From assembly GCF_000805675.1 (NCBI RefSeq), contig NZ_JSEF01000008.1, positions 36,820 to 100,819 on the forward strand: a DNA stretch of 64,000 nucleotides, in the 5' to 3' direction. How positions within the stretch are numbered: position 1 is the stretch's first letter; the number at the start of each line of letters is the position of its first letter. Shown here piece by piece: positions 9,747 to 17,897 of the stretch. The stretch is from Corynebacterium minutissimum. GTDB lineage: Bacteria; Actinomycetota; Actinomycetes; Mycobacteriales; Mycobacteriaceae. A program made the position numbers and the translations under genes. Under the pieces are notes generated by a model. That model saw nothing but the letters and a program-made list of their open reading frames with translations, did not search any database and was not told where the DNA came from.

Positions 9747-9885
9747 TAGTGATCAACCTTTCGCACGCGTTCCAAGAAGCGCCGTAGAAAACAACGCCTT
9801 GGAGCATAACAATGCCATATCGAATTCCCTGTGATTCTGCGAGGTTAGTTCACAGACGAAGCGATTGTATGGCACGGTAGAGAGC

Positions 9886-10443
9886 ATGAATGCATTCCGT
9901 CGTGTTTCCCGCCTGTCCACCACCGCTGTGCTGACCGCGGCGCTGGCTGTTTCCGGCGCATCCGCTGCGCAGGCGCAGGATATTAATCAGCTGTCCTCTC
10001 AGGCTACTGAGCAGATTAACTCCCTCCAGATTGAGCTGCCTGCCCAGGCTTATGACTTGGCTGAGCAGTACAACGTGAAGCTGCCGCCGTTCGTGAAGAC
10101 GCCTACCCCGTCCGTAGCGAATGAGCTCGTCAGCGCTACCCACTCCCACCTGCTGAAACAGGGCCACCACGCTGATGACAACGCGAAGAAGATCGCTCAG
10201 GAGTGGGCTGACCAGGCAGCTGCCGGCAAGGTCACCTTCCACGACAACGCTGGTGACGGGATGACCCACCTGGAGGAGGGCAGCGGCAACATTTACAAGC
10301 TCACCGAGTCTGAGGCTAAGGACCGCGTGAAGTGGCTCAACCGCGATGTTCCGGTTACCAAGACCGATGGCACCGGCTTCGGCGTTGCCCAGGCCTTTGA
10401 CGGAAAGTACGTCTACGTGGCGGAGTACTTCTTCAACAAGTAA
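9886..10443 (+). CDS. Secreted protein of unknown function
   Basis: The protein has 185 residues with a clear Sec signal peptide (basic start, hydrophobic core to about residue 28, Ala-X-Ala cleavage near residue 30). The mature region is helical and rich in Gln, Glu and Asp. A His-containing stretch follows near residues 85-95 (ATHSHLLKQGHHADDNA), then a C-terminal part ending YVYVAEYFFNK. The alternation of helical N-half and strand-rich end loosely recalls CAP/SCP-type secreted proteins, but no diagnostic motif is present. I do not recognise a family. It is followed by a strong terminator and appears monocistronic. Confidence 0.75.
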   Translation: MNAFRRVSRLSTTAVLTAALAVSGASAAQAQDINQLSSQATEQINSLQIELPAQAYDLAEQYNVKLPPFVKTPTPSVANELVSATHSHLLKQGHHADDNAKKIAQEWADQAAAGKVTFHDNAGDGMTHLEEGSGNIYKLTESEAKDRVKWLNRDVPVTKTDGTGFGVAQAFDGKYVYVAEYFFNK

Positions 10444-10464
10444 TCCACCACCAGCCTCATTAAT

Positions 10465-10524
10465 GGGCCCTGCTTCACTATGGCGTGATTGAACTGCCAT
10501 AGGCAGGGCCTTCTGCACGTTTTC
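10465..10524 (+). terminator. Rho-independent terminator after the secreted-protein gene
   Basis: GGCCCTGC (10466-10473) pairs with GCAGGGCC (10503-10510), and TATGGC with GCCATA inside it. A T-rich stretch (TTCTGCACGTTTT) follows. The long interrupted stem starts 22 bases after the stop codon. Confidence 0.8.
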
Positions 10525-10548
10525 ATGGAGACAGTTACAGTGGGGCCC

Positions 10549-10872
10549 ATGATTTTGATCAACGTACAGTTCCACGTCAAGCCCGAGTACGCCGAGACCT
10601 TCCTCGACGAAATCGACTGGTACACCAAGGCCTGCCAGGCTGAGCCCGGCTGCATTGACTTCAAGTGGTTCCGTGATCCGGAAGACAAGCAGCGCTTCCT
10701 CCTGCTCGAGTCCTACAAGGATGGCACCGACGTCGACCACGTCAACACCGAGCACTTCAAGCGTTCCTGCGAGGAGCTCCCGAAGTACCTGGTGGAGACC
10801 CCGGACATCATCAACACCCACATCGATGGAAAGACTGAGTGGGACAAGATGGCTGAGTTCTCCGTCGACTAA
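10549..10872 (+). CDS. Antibiotic biosynthesis monooxygenase (ABM) domain protein
   Basis: The 107-residue single-domain protein has a dimeric ferredoxin-like fold. ILINVQFHVKPEYAETFLDEI opens the ABM pattern, followed by PGCIDFKWFRDPEDKQRFLLLESY and an HFKR/CEELPKY segment. Such proteins act as cofactor-free monooxygenases or heme/quinol-associated enzymes (YgiN, IsdG relatives). The usual catalytic residues differ between subfamilies, so the activity is open. The start at 10549 is preferred because TACAGT lies 7 nt upstream (likely leaderless). An in-frame ATG at 10525 would overlap the preceding terminator's T-tract. Confidence 0.8.
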   Translation: MILINVQFHVKPEYAETFLDEIDWYTKACQAEPGCIDFKWFRDPEDKQRFLLLESYKDGTDVDHVNTEHFKRSCEELPKYLVETPDIINTHIDGKTEWDKMAEFSVD

Positions 10873-10906
10873 GACGCCGTCTCAGTCTCATAGAGGCCTA
10901 GCGCCG

Positions 10907-10934
10907 AAAAGCGCCGCTCGAAAGCGGCGCTTTT
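10907..10934. terminator. Bidirectional rho-independent terminator
   Basis: This is a perfect 12-bp stem, AAAAGCGCCGCT with AGCGGCGCTTTT, around a CGAA tetraloop. The A and T runs at its ends let it serve both the ABM gene (plus, ends 10872) and the acyltransferase gene (minus, ends 10981). Confidence 0.9.
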
Positions 10935-10980
10935 CTGCATTTTAAGGGCAGTTGCGAGATCTAATTCCGGTAGGAATGGA

Positions 10981-13533
10981 TCAAGCTTCGCACGTGGTCG
11001 CGAGAGTTTTGTCGCCGTTGCCGTACTGTTCAAGGGCCTTTTCGAAGGACTCAGCGTAGAGGTTTGCACCTTCGGCCAGCGGATGCACACCGTCGTCGTA
11101 CATCAGCGCGGGGTTCTCCTGGGCAGTGCCGCACCAATCCGCTAAGTAGACGTTTTCGTGCTGCGATGCTGCCTGCACGATCTCCGCGCGTGCTTGGCCC
11201 ATCCAATCACGGTCGCCATAGGGCACCGCGAAGACCACGGTGCGCTCAGGTCCCACAAGGTCGAGCAACTCATCCAGGCGTCCCGCATCTGCAGCGCCAT
11301 TGGTTCCGAGCCCCAAGAAGACCGTTGAGCGCAGTTGCCCAGAATCCTTCAGAGCGCGCAGCGAATCAATGGCTTCAGAGTATTGGCGGGAGACCGCGGC
11401 ATCAATGAGGATGCCTGGAAAACGCTCCGTGAGGGCATCGGAAGAAGCAAGCATGACGGAATCACCCAACGCAGTGATCTCCTCACCCGTGGGAACAGAA
11501 CGCTTCTCCTTGGGCTTGTTGGTAGGCTGCGCTGGCGCTGACGCTGCCGCCTGCTCATTGGCCTGCGCCATGCGCTCAAGTTCGCGCTCCAGCTGCGTCT
11601 TGTCCTCAGAAGTCGCCACGCCATAGACCACGCCAATGGAAGAAAGCACGACAAGTGCCGGTACAACCGGCCACATGGCTTTGCCAAAGCCCACCTTCAT
11701 CTCATGCAAGGTGGGACGGGCAGCCCAGTAATCGTGCCACGTCTTGATGTAGCCCCCGCGGCGGAAGGGGTTCTCCACAAACTGGTACGTGACCTCTGCC
11801 AGAACCAGGGACAGTGGCAGGGCAAGAATGCCCAGTGCCCATGCTGGAGCGTCGGACACGGCTAGAAGAATCATGATGAGGGGCCAGTGCCACAAGTACA
11901 GCGAGAAGGAACGCTGTCCCAGCCAGCGCATGACGGGTGTACGGAACAGCCACGTCAGGGGGCCGGTTTCGCGCACTACGGACCAGATCATCGCAGCGCC
12001 CAGCACGCTGGTGAGAACTAGGCCACCGCGGTAGGTGAACTCGCGGTCGGCACCCATCCACACCAACTGTGCAAGGTAGGCGAGCAGCGCTAAGGTGCCA
12101 ACAGAACCGGCAAGGACGCCTTTGCCCCTCGCCGCCCACGAGTCGGCTTCTGCCTCTTTCGACGTCGAAGTGAGTATGAAGGACAAAAGTGCACCGACAA
12201 GTAAGCCGAAGGCATGGGTATCAGTGCCGTAATACACGCGGGTAGGATCTTCGCCCGGCGTGAAGAGGAAAGCCATCGCGAGGGCAGACGCCGTTGCAAG
12301 CACCAGTGCCACCGCGATGGGCAAACGCTTAGGCTTTCGGCGCGAAACAGCAAAGACTGCTGCCATGAGCAGCGGCCAGATGAGGTAGGACTGCTCCTCC
12401 ACAGCGAGCGACCAATAATGAGCAAAGACCTGCACTTCATTGGGTGCGAAATAGGTTTGACTAGTGGCGATCTGCGTCCAGTTATTGACGAAGAACAAGG
12501 TGCCCAGGAATTGCTCGCGGATGCCAACAGCTAGGTCGCTTCCAATGGCCGCAACGATTGCAGCGCACAGACATAGCACGACGAGTGCAGCAGGAAGTAT
12601 TCGCCGAAAGCGCCTGATCCAAAAATCTCTGAGGTTGATGCGCCCAGTGACGTTGAACTCGCGAATCAGTAGTGACGTGATGAGGAATCCAGAGAGGACG
12701 AAGAACATGTCCACACCCAGGTAACCGCCAGGCAGTAGATCACCGAAAAAGTGGTAGATAACCACGGCGACAACTGCGAGGCCACGCAGGCCATCAAGTC
12801 CCGGAACTTGGCGTAAACGGGCGCGACGCTGCTGCTTGACGGTAGCGGATTCCTTTGGCACCGCCAGCACGTCAGTGCTACCTTCGGCAGCGTCCACACG
12901 GGCAGTAGCGCGGCGCTGTTCGCGAGTAGGTTTGGTGGGCTTGAGCTGCCTTTCGGTAGGCGTCCCGATGGGCTGCGAGCGTCGCGCTAGAGCACGTGAA
13001 ATCTCTGCGGTGGGAGCTTCCTCAGCGGAATGCGGCTCGGGGAGTTCTGTGGCTTCCTTCGCAGCTGATGCAGGCGTTGCTGTGTCTTTGTCTTTCTCTT
13101 CAGCGGGCTGAGATGTGGCAGCGGGCTGCGCTTGAGCAGTGGGGTTGGCTGTGTCTGGGCGCTGGGGAGTGACAGAACGCTGTGGTGTGACCGCGCGTGG
13201 GATGGGGCGGCGTCGGCGCGGTTTAGTGTTTTCAGCCTCCTCGCGGGCCTTAGTGAGCTGTGCCTTCCGCACGGCGGAGGCCTTCGGGAGGGACGCTGCG
13301 TTTAGTTCGAGCGAGGAATTCTCGCCGCGCTGAGGGCGCCTGCGCTTCGGCGCCGGTACAGGCTCTGACGTGCGCTTTGCCTTCGTCGCCGGCTTTGCCT
13401 TCGGCACAGACACTGGTGTCGGCGCGGCCGACGGGGTAGAGGCAGGGGAAGAAGCTGTGGGCTGTGAGGGACTTGAGGAAGACTTCTCGCGCTTCGTCGA
13501 GCCTGACAAGATCGACCGCAGAAAATTCTTCAC
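10981..13533 (-). CDS. Acyltransferase-3 / SGNH-hydrolase fusion, OatA-like envelope O-acyltransferase
   Basis: The protein has 850 residues. Residues 1 to about 240 are a disordered, Lys/Arg/Pro/Ala/Thr-rich cytoplasmic tail. The acyltransferase-3 membrane domain (about ten TM helices) starts near 245 with PGLDGLRGLAVVAVV and the catalytic-type His in IYHFFG, then RRFRRILPA. The C-terminal extracytoplasmic SGNH domain has GDS at 690-692, a GTNG block and a DDGVHP block. OatA-type proteins move acetyl groups from the cytoplasm to peptidoglycan or glycolipids, so here the acceptor could be peptidoglycan, trehalose mycolate or arabinogalactan. The GTG start at 13533 has GGAG 7 nt upstream. The long charged tail is unusual for the family. 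Confidence 0.88.
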   Translation of the reverse strand: MKNFLRSILSGSTKREKSSSSPSQPTASSPASTPSAAPTPVSVPKAKPATKAKRTSEPVPAPKRRRPQRGENSSLELNAASLPKASAVRKAQLTKAREEAENTKPRRRRPIPRAVTPQRSVTPQRPDTANPTAQAQPAATSQPAEEKDKDTATPASAAKEATELPEPHSAEEAPTAEISRALARRSQPIGTPTERQLKPTKPTREQRRATARVDAAEGSTDVLAVPKESATVKQQRRARLRQVPGLDGLRGLAVVAVVIYHFFGDLLPGGYLGVDMFFVLSGFLITSLLIREFNVTGRINLRDFWIRRFRRILPAALVVLCLCAAIVAAIGSDLAVGIREQFLGTLFFVNNWTQIATSQTYFAPNEVQVFAHYWSLAVEEQSYLIWPLLMAAVFAVSRRKPKRLPIAVALVLATASALAMAFLFTPGEDPTRVYYGTDTHAFGLLVGALLSFILTSTSKEAEADSWAARGKGVLAGSVGTLALLAYLAQLVWMGADREFTYRGGLVLTSVLGAAMIWSVVRETGPLTWLFRTPVMRWLGQRSFSLYLWHWPLIMILLAVSDAPAWALGILALPLSLVLAEVTYQFVENPFRRGGYIKTWHDYWAARPTLHEMKVGFGKAMWPVVPALVVLSSIGVVYGVATSEDKTQLERELERMAQANEQAAASAPAQPTNKPKEKRSVPTGEEITALGDSVMLASSDALTERFPGILIDAAVSRQYSEAIDSLRALKDSGQLRSTVFLGLGTNGAADAGRLDELLDLVGPERTVVFAVPYGDRDWMGQARAEIVQAASQHENVYLADWCGTAQENPALMYDDGVHPLAEGANLYAESFEKALEQYGNGDKTLATTCEA

Positions 13534-13629
13534 GACAACACTCCGCTCGTAGGGGGTCAGAGGGCTAGGGAACCCGAGTAATCCTACTCCGGGGGAATGC
13601 GTGAACCAGGCAGGTTTCCTGGGAGCGTG

Positions 13630-14418
13630 TTAGGAGCTCAGTAGCTTGCGCAACACCACGCTGACGCCGTTGTCAGTGTTGGCGGGTGCGATGATGTCTG
13701 CGACTTCCTTGAGCTGGGGATGAGCATTCTCCATGGCCACAGCTGTGCCCGCTGCCTGCAGCATCTCCAGGTCGTTGAGGTAATCACCGAAGGCCGCGGT
13801 GGCGGCAATGGGCACCTCTGCTAGCTCGGCGAGCTTGGTCAACGCGGCGCCTTTATCCACCCCGCGGGCCATAACATCGAGCCATACCTTGCCGGAGACT
13901 GCAACGTTATCGTCCGGAACTGCTTGACGGATCGGCTCATAGACATGGGCTTCTGAGCCTGACTCGCAAAAGATAGCGATTTTGATGATGTCGGAATCAG
14001 GGACGGAGGAAAGCTCCGGCACCCACGTGACAGCTTTGTAGTACTTAGACAACTCAGCGCGAGCGGTGCCCGATACGTCGTCAGACACGAAGGCAGTCTC
14101 CGGCGTGCATAGCACCGTGGTGTGCGGTTCGGTGATGGAATTAGCCGCAGCGCGGGCAGCGCGTACAGTTTCTTCCGCAATGGGGAAGGTGGCGATGATT
14201 TCACCGCCGCGCATAACCACCGAGCCATTTTCCGCGATGAAGGTGTCGATGTGAGGGAACATGTCGTTGAGCGTGGCCAGCTGACGGCCGGACGCCGGTA
14301 CCAGCTCGCAGTGGTGCTCAGCCGCTAGTTTCTGAAGCTCAGGGAAATCAGCGGGAAGCTGGCCGTGGGCATCAAGAAGTGTGCCATCCATGTCGAGGGC
14401 AACAAGCTGTGGGAGCAC
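13630..14418 (-). CDS. HAD-superfamily Cof-type sugar-phosphatase
   Basis: The protein has 262 residues and is of the Cof/YbiV subgroup (class IIB cap). Motif I is LDMDGTLLD, with the nucleophile Asp at 9 and the acid Asp at 11. The motif III region has the Lys of DKGAALTKL, and motif IV is GDYLNDLEML. The family dephosphorylates sugar phosphates or PLP-like metabolites in the cytoplasm. The start is GTG at 14418. The acyltransferase gene follows 96 bases downstream on the same strand. Confidence 0.88.
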   Translation of the reverse strand: MLPQLVALDMDGTLLDAHGQLPADFPELQKLAAEHHCELVPASGRQLATLNDMFPHIDTFIAENGSVVMRGGEIIATFPIAEETVRAARAAANSITEPHTTVLCTPETAFVSDDVSGTARAELSKYYKAVTWVPELSSVPDSDIIKIAIFCESGSEAHVYEPIRQAVPDDNVAVSGKVWLDVMARGVDKGAALTKLAELAEVPIAATAAFGDYLNDLEMLQAAGTAVAMENAHPQLKEVADIIAPANTDNGVSVVLRKLLSS

Positions 14419-14536
14419 GAAAAGTTACACCGTTTCTATGGTCTCGTCTGAGGTCTTGTTATGTGGTCTTGTTAGTGGTTTCGGCGGTCTTGAAAATTGG
14501 TGGCCGAAAAATGTGTGATATGGAACACTGGTGCGT

Positions 14537-15571
14537 ATGACTACGACTGATCCAGTACTCGTTTCCGTCCGCAACCATACCGGAGTCCTCGAGCTCAATC
14601 GTCCTAAGGCATTGAACTCGCTGAACCCCGACATGATTGACATCATTCGCCGCTCCCTCGAGGAGTGGGCAGAGGACGACAACATCGAACAGGTCCTCAT
14701 TCACTCCGCTAGTGAGAAGGCATTTTGTGCTGGCGGTGACGTTCGCCATGCCCGTGAAGGAATAGCGGAGGGCAAGCTCGAAGACGTCGATGCCTTCTTT
14801 GCCTCCGAGTACCTCACCAACGGTGATATCGCTGAGTTCCCTAAGCCCTATATCGCCGTGATTGATGGTGTCGTTATGGGCGGTGGCCTTGGTATTTCCC
14901 TCCACGGCTCGCACCGCGTGGTGACAGAACGTGCCTTTGCTTCGATGCCGGAGATGAACATCGGCTACGTCACGGATGTGGGCGTGGCCTACGCAGCACA
15001 GCGCATGGTGGGCACCCGCGGCGTGGCATCGCCTGGATTGGCTAAGTTCTGGGGCATTTCGGGCTACCGCATGTATGCCGCCGATATGCTGTGGACCGGC
15101 GTAGCGACCCACGTGGTCAAGGACGCCGCTGAGCTGATCGAGGCTGCCATCGACCGCGGCATTGACGCTGCCCTGGCGGATCTCGCCTTGCCGGCACCGA
15201 AGGAGCCGGCGCCGCTGGAGCAGGTAGCCAAGGACTTGGAAGAGACCTTTGCGTTGCCGACATGGGAGGAGATTTTCGCCGAGCTGGAGACGCGCCCGCA
15301 GATCGCTGGGGAAGTGAAGCGCCTCATGGCGGGTGCCTGCCCCGCAGCGATTATAGCGGCCAATGAGCTCTTTGAGGCTGAGGCCAAGGTTGATGATATC
15401 CGCGAAGCGCTCCTGCTGGAGCTCAAGCTCGGCATGCACATGTACCGTCGCCCGGATTTCTCCGAGGGAGTGCGCGCAGTCCTCGTGGATAAGACCCAGG
15501 ACGCGAAGTTCGACCCCGCCACGACCCAGGAGGTCGATCCGGAGGAATTCCGCACGATCCTCAACGCTTAA
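14537..15571 (+). CDS. Enoyl-CoA hydratase / 3-hydroxyisobutyryl-CoA hydrolase family protein
   Basis: This crotonase-fold protein has about 344 residues, longer than simple hydratases, and carries the C-terminal extension of 3-hydroxyisobutyryl-CoA hydrolases (ECH_2). CoA/oxyanion elements are KAFCAGGDVR and VVMGGGLGISLHG, and the catalytic-region block is SMPEMNIGYVTDVG with the Glu in PEMN. HIBCH enzymes act in valine degradation. A GTG six bases upstream (14531) is an alternative start. The ATG is preferred because AACACT sits 7 nt before it. It is divergent from the HAD gene and convergent with the SQDG-like operon. Confidence 0.85.
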   Translation: MTTTDPVLVSVRNHTGVLELNRPKALNSLNPDMIDIIRRSLEEWAEDDNIEQVLIHSASEKAFCAGGDVRHAREGIAEGKLEDVDAFFASEYLTNGDIAEFPKPYIAVIDGVVMGGGLGISLHGSHRVVTERAFASMPEMNIGYVTDVGVAYAAQRMVGTRGVASPGLAKFWGISGYRMYAADMLWTGVATHVVKDAAELIEAAIDRGIDAALADLALPAPKEPAPLEQVAKDLEETFALPTWEEIFAELETRPQIAGEVKRLMAGACPAAIIAANELFEAEAKVDDIREALLLELKLGMHMYRRPDFSEGVRAVLVDKTQDAKFDPATTQEVDPEEFRTILNA

Positions 15572-15580
15572 GGAAGAAAG

Positions 15581-16720
15581 CTAGAAACCGCGCTGGCGCT
15601 GGTACGCGGCGCGGGCGCGCTGCTCGTCCACGCCCGGGGGAACCGTCACGTTGAGCGTGGCCTGCGTGGCGGCCGGGGATGGCGCAGGAAGGTGGAAGGC
15701 GGGGGCGTCGGAAAGCGCGAGGCCCAGACGGCCGTCCGGAAGGTGCACCGGCAACAGAGTCCACAGGCCCAGAATAGGCATAGCTAGTTGCGGCAAACGT
15801 GCCTGCCGGGCATCCGCAATAGGAACACGTGCGCGAAGGAGCTCCGGCACGGCGCGGTCATAAGCGAAGCGCCGCAGGTTACCTGCCGCCTGCGCAGACA
15901 TGGAGGAGGCGAGTTCGTCAGCCCATGCCCACGTAAAAGTACCGGCAGACTCATCCAGGGTGGCAATGAGGTGTGCTGGAACAGTCAACGAACCGTGCGC
16001 TGTGCTCACCAGCGTGCGGGAGGTCCCGGGATCCAGTTCGGCCCTCAAGTTGGGGAAGCGGGCGTCGAGGAAAAAATTGTGCTCAGTGGCAAGGAAGTGA
16101 GCATCCGCAAGAATATCCCGTGCCCGAAGTCCCGCCTGGCCATTGAGCTGGGGAAGGGCAACGATGCGAGAGCCCTCAAACTGGGCAAGTGCTTCCGGGT
16201 TATTGTTGGGCACATTCATATAGGAAGCGAGCTCGGTGGTGGCGATACGCTCGTCCACGCCGCCTTCGATGTCCCCGCTCTTTTCCAGACCAGCGAGCAC
16301 GGCGCTGACGGGGTTCGGGTCAAGCTCCGTGAAGTCCACCGCTACTAGTGCTTCAGCATCGCCCTGCGGAACGCGGACGACGGGGCGATCACCAACAAGA
16401 CGGCGTGCCAGGCCCCTGAGCAGTGCCGTATCCGGCTGGGGACCGTGGAACTCGGGAAGATCTGCCTGCTGCGCCAAGCCGGTGGCCCAGTGGAACTGGC
16501 CATCCTGCACGGACGCTAAGCGCAGACCGTCAAAGTCATGAACGCCGCTGCTGGTGGTGAAACGCACCGTAGCGCGCTGGTCATGCTCAGGCTGGTCGGA
16601 CTCGACGGGGACGAAGTTGACTTCCACATCCGTGATGGGGCCGAGGCGACGGGCAAAGGCGGCGTCGATGCCGGCCTGAATAAACGCGCCGGCGGAGTAC
16701 AGGTTTCTCGCTGAATCCAT
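15581..16720 (-). CDS. Conserved hypothetical protein, third gene of the candidate SQDG operon
   Basis: The soluble protein has 379 residues with no signal peptide or TM helix. Aromatic blocks recur (FHWATGLAQ near 80, TFTWAWADEL near 250), and a proline-rich stretch precedes the basic end AAYQRQRGF. The F-x-W-A-W pattern loosely recalls DUF6882-like proteins, but I cannot assign a family with confidence. The start has a strong AAGGAG 5 nt upstream. It lies 23 bases after the SQD2-like glycosyltransferase gene on the same strand and is very probably cotranscribed. A role in the same lipid pathway is inferred from position only. Confidence 0.75.
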   Translation of the reverse strand: MDSARNLYSAGAFIQAGIDAAFARRLGPITDVEVNFVPVESDQPEHDQRATVRFTTSSGVHDFDGLRLASVQDGQFHWATGLAQQADLPEFHGPQPDTALLRGLARRLVGDRPVVRVPQGDAEALVAVDFTELDPNPVSAVLAGLEKSGDIEGGVDERIATTELASYMNVPNNNPEALAQFEGSRIVALPQLNGQAGLRARDILADAHFLATEHNFFLDARFPNLRAELDPGTSRTLVSTAHGSLTVPAHLIATLDESAGTFTWAWADELASSMSAQAAGNLRRFAYDRAVPELLRARVPIADARQARLPQLAMPILGLWTLLPVHLPDGRLGLALSDAPAFHLPAPSPAATQATLNVTVPPGVDEQRARAAYQRQRGF

Positions 16721-16743
16721 GCGTGCTCCTTGACTAGTACGGT

Positions 16744-17886
16744 TTAGTCCCTGCGGTAGGGGTGTTCAATGGCTTCCTCATAGGCCGTAAGAAGGGCTTG
16801 GGTGGATTCTACCCAGGAATATTTCTCCGCTTCGCGTCGGGCGGCTGTGCCCATCTCAGATCGCCGGGAAGGATCACGGAGAAGATTCACGGCGGCGTGG
16901 GCCCATGCTGCGTCGTCAGCATCGGGGTCAATGAGATGGCCGGTGACCCCTTCCTCAATGACGAAGGGGATTCCGCCGGCGCGGGTTCCGATGACAGGAA
17001 CCCCCGAAGCGAAGGACTCCAGCGCCACAAGGCCCAGGGTTTCCGTGGCAGAAGGGAAGAGGAAGACATCACCGACGGCGAAGGCGGCGGCGAGCTCGTC
17101 ACCAGAGAGGTAGCCGGTAAAGACGGTGTAGGAGGGGTCGAAGCCTTCCTTGAGTTCGTCCAAGAAGGGGCCGTCACCGACGATGGCGAGGTGGGCGTCG
17201 CTAAGCTCGGCGCGTACCAACTGCATGACGTGGTCGAGGCGCTCCAAGTCCTTTTCTTTGGAGACTCGGCCGATGTAAGTCAGCAGTGGCGCATTGGGGT
17301 TGCCACCGGTGAGGCGCTCGCGCATTGCCTCGGTGGCCCGGGAAGGCTGATACGTCTCCGTATCCACGGCTTTGGGCCATAGTTTCACGTTGCGAATGCC
17401 CATTTCACCAGCCTTGTCCACCATGGGCCCGGAGGTGCACAGATTGACTGCTGCCTGGTTATGCAGGTATTTCAGCGCTGCCTCTGTCAGCGGGCGGGTC
17501 CAGCCAATGCCCAGGGCATCGACGTACTCGGGCACGTTGGTGTGGAAGCTAGCCACGAGTGGAACAGCGTCACGCTGTGCGGCAAAGACGCCGAGCGCTG
17601 CGGTCCAAATCGGGTTGACGGCGTGGATGACATCGGGGTCAAAGTCCCGAATTTCTTTAAAGAAATTCCACGAGGGCAAGCCAAACTTGATTTCCGGATA
17701 GACCCACAGCGACAAGCTAGGAATGCGGGTGACCTCGAAACCTGCATACGTGGCAGGTGCCTTGCCCGTGGCGAAGATGCGGACCTCATGGCCCATAGCC
17801 GCCAGCTGGTCCAGCGTGCGGGTAATGCGGGTGACCACGCCGTCGATTTTGGGCAAGAAAACCTCAGTAACAATCGCGATGCGCAT
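16744..17886 (-). CDS. sqdX: GT4 glycosyltransferase resembling SQDG synthase (SQD2/SqdX)
   Basis: The GT-B glycosyltransferase has 380 residues. SFHTNVPEYV (113-122), KLWPKAVDTETYQP (168-181), MRERLTGGNPNAPLLTYIGR (188-207) and TETLGLVALE with the EX7E pair (E282, E290) follow SQD2 of plants and SqdX of cyanobacteria, as I remember them, block by block. The corynebacterial mannosyltransferase MgtA, also GT4, differs at these places (TDV instead of THV/TNV, HWARGVD instead of LWNKGVD). SQD2 moves sulfoquinovose from UDP-sulfoquinovose to diacylglycerol at the membrane. Its gene starts 11 bases after the SQD1-like gene without its own Shine-Dalgarno, which suggests translational coupling. Confidence is high for GT4, moderate for SQDG. 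Confidence 0.8.
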   Translation of the reverse strand: MRIAIVTEVFLPKIDGVVTRITRTLDQLAAMGHEVRIFATGKAPATYAGFEVTRIPSLSLWVYPEIKFGLPSWNFFKEIRDFDPDVIHAVNPIWTAALGVFAAQRDAVPLVASFHTNVPEYVDALGIGWTRPLTEAALKYLHNQAAVNLCTSGPMVDKAGEMGIRNVKLWPKAVDTETYQPSRATEAMRERLTGGNPNAPLLTYIGRVSKEKDLERLDHVMQLVRAELSDAHLAIVGDGPFLDELKEGFDPSYTVFTGYLSGDELAAAFAVGDVFLFPSATETLGLVALESFASGVPVIGTRAGGIPFVIEEGVTGHLIDPDADDAAWAHAAVNLLRDPSRRSEMGTAARREAEKYSWVESTQALLTAYEEAIEHPYRRD

Positions 17887-17897
17887 GGCAGGAATGC

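Noticed and set aside
16744..17886. Naming the glycosyltransferase MgtA (GDP-mannose-dependent)
   Set aside because: The diagnostic blocks (SFHTNVPEYV, KLWPKAVD) and the adjacent SQD1-like gene fit SQD2/SqdX better than corynebacterial MgtA as I remember it. The donor is not proven.
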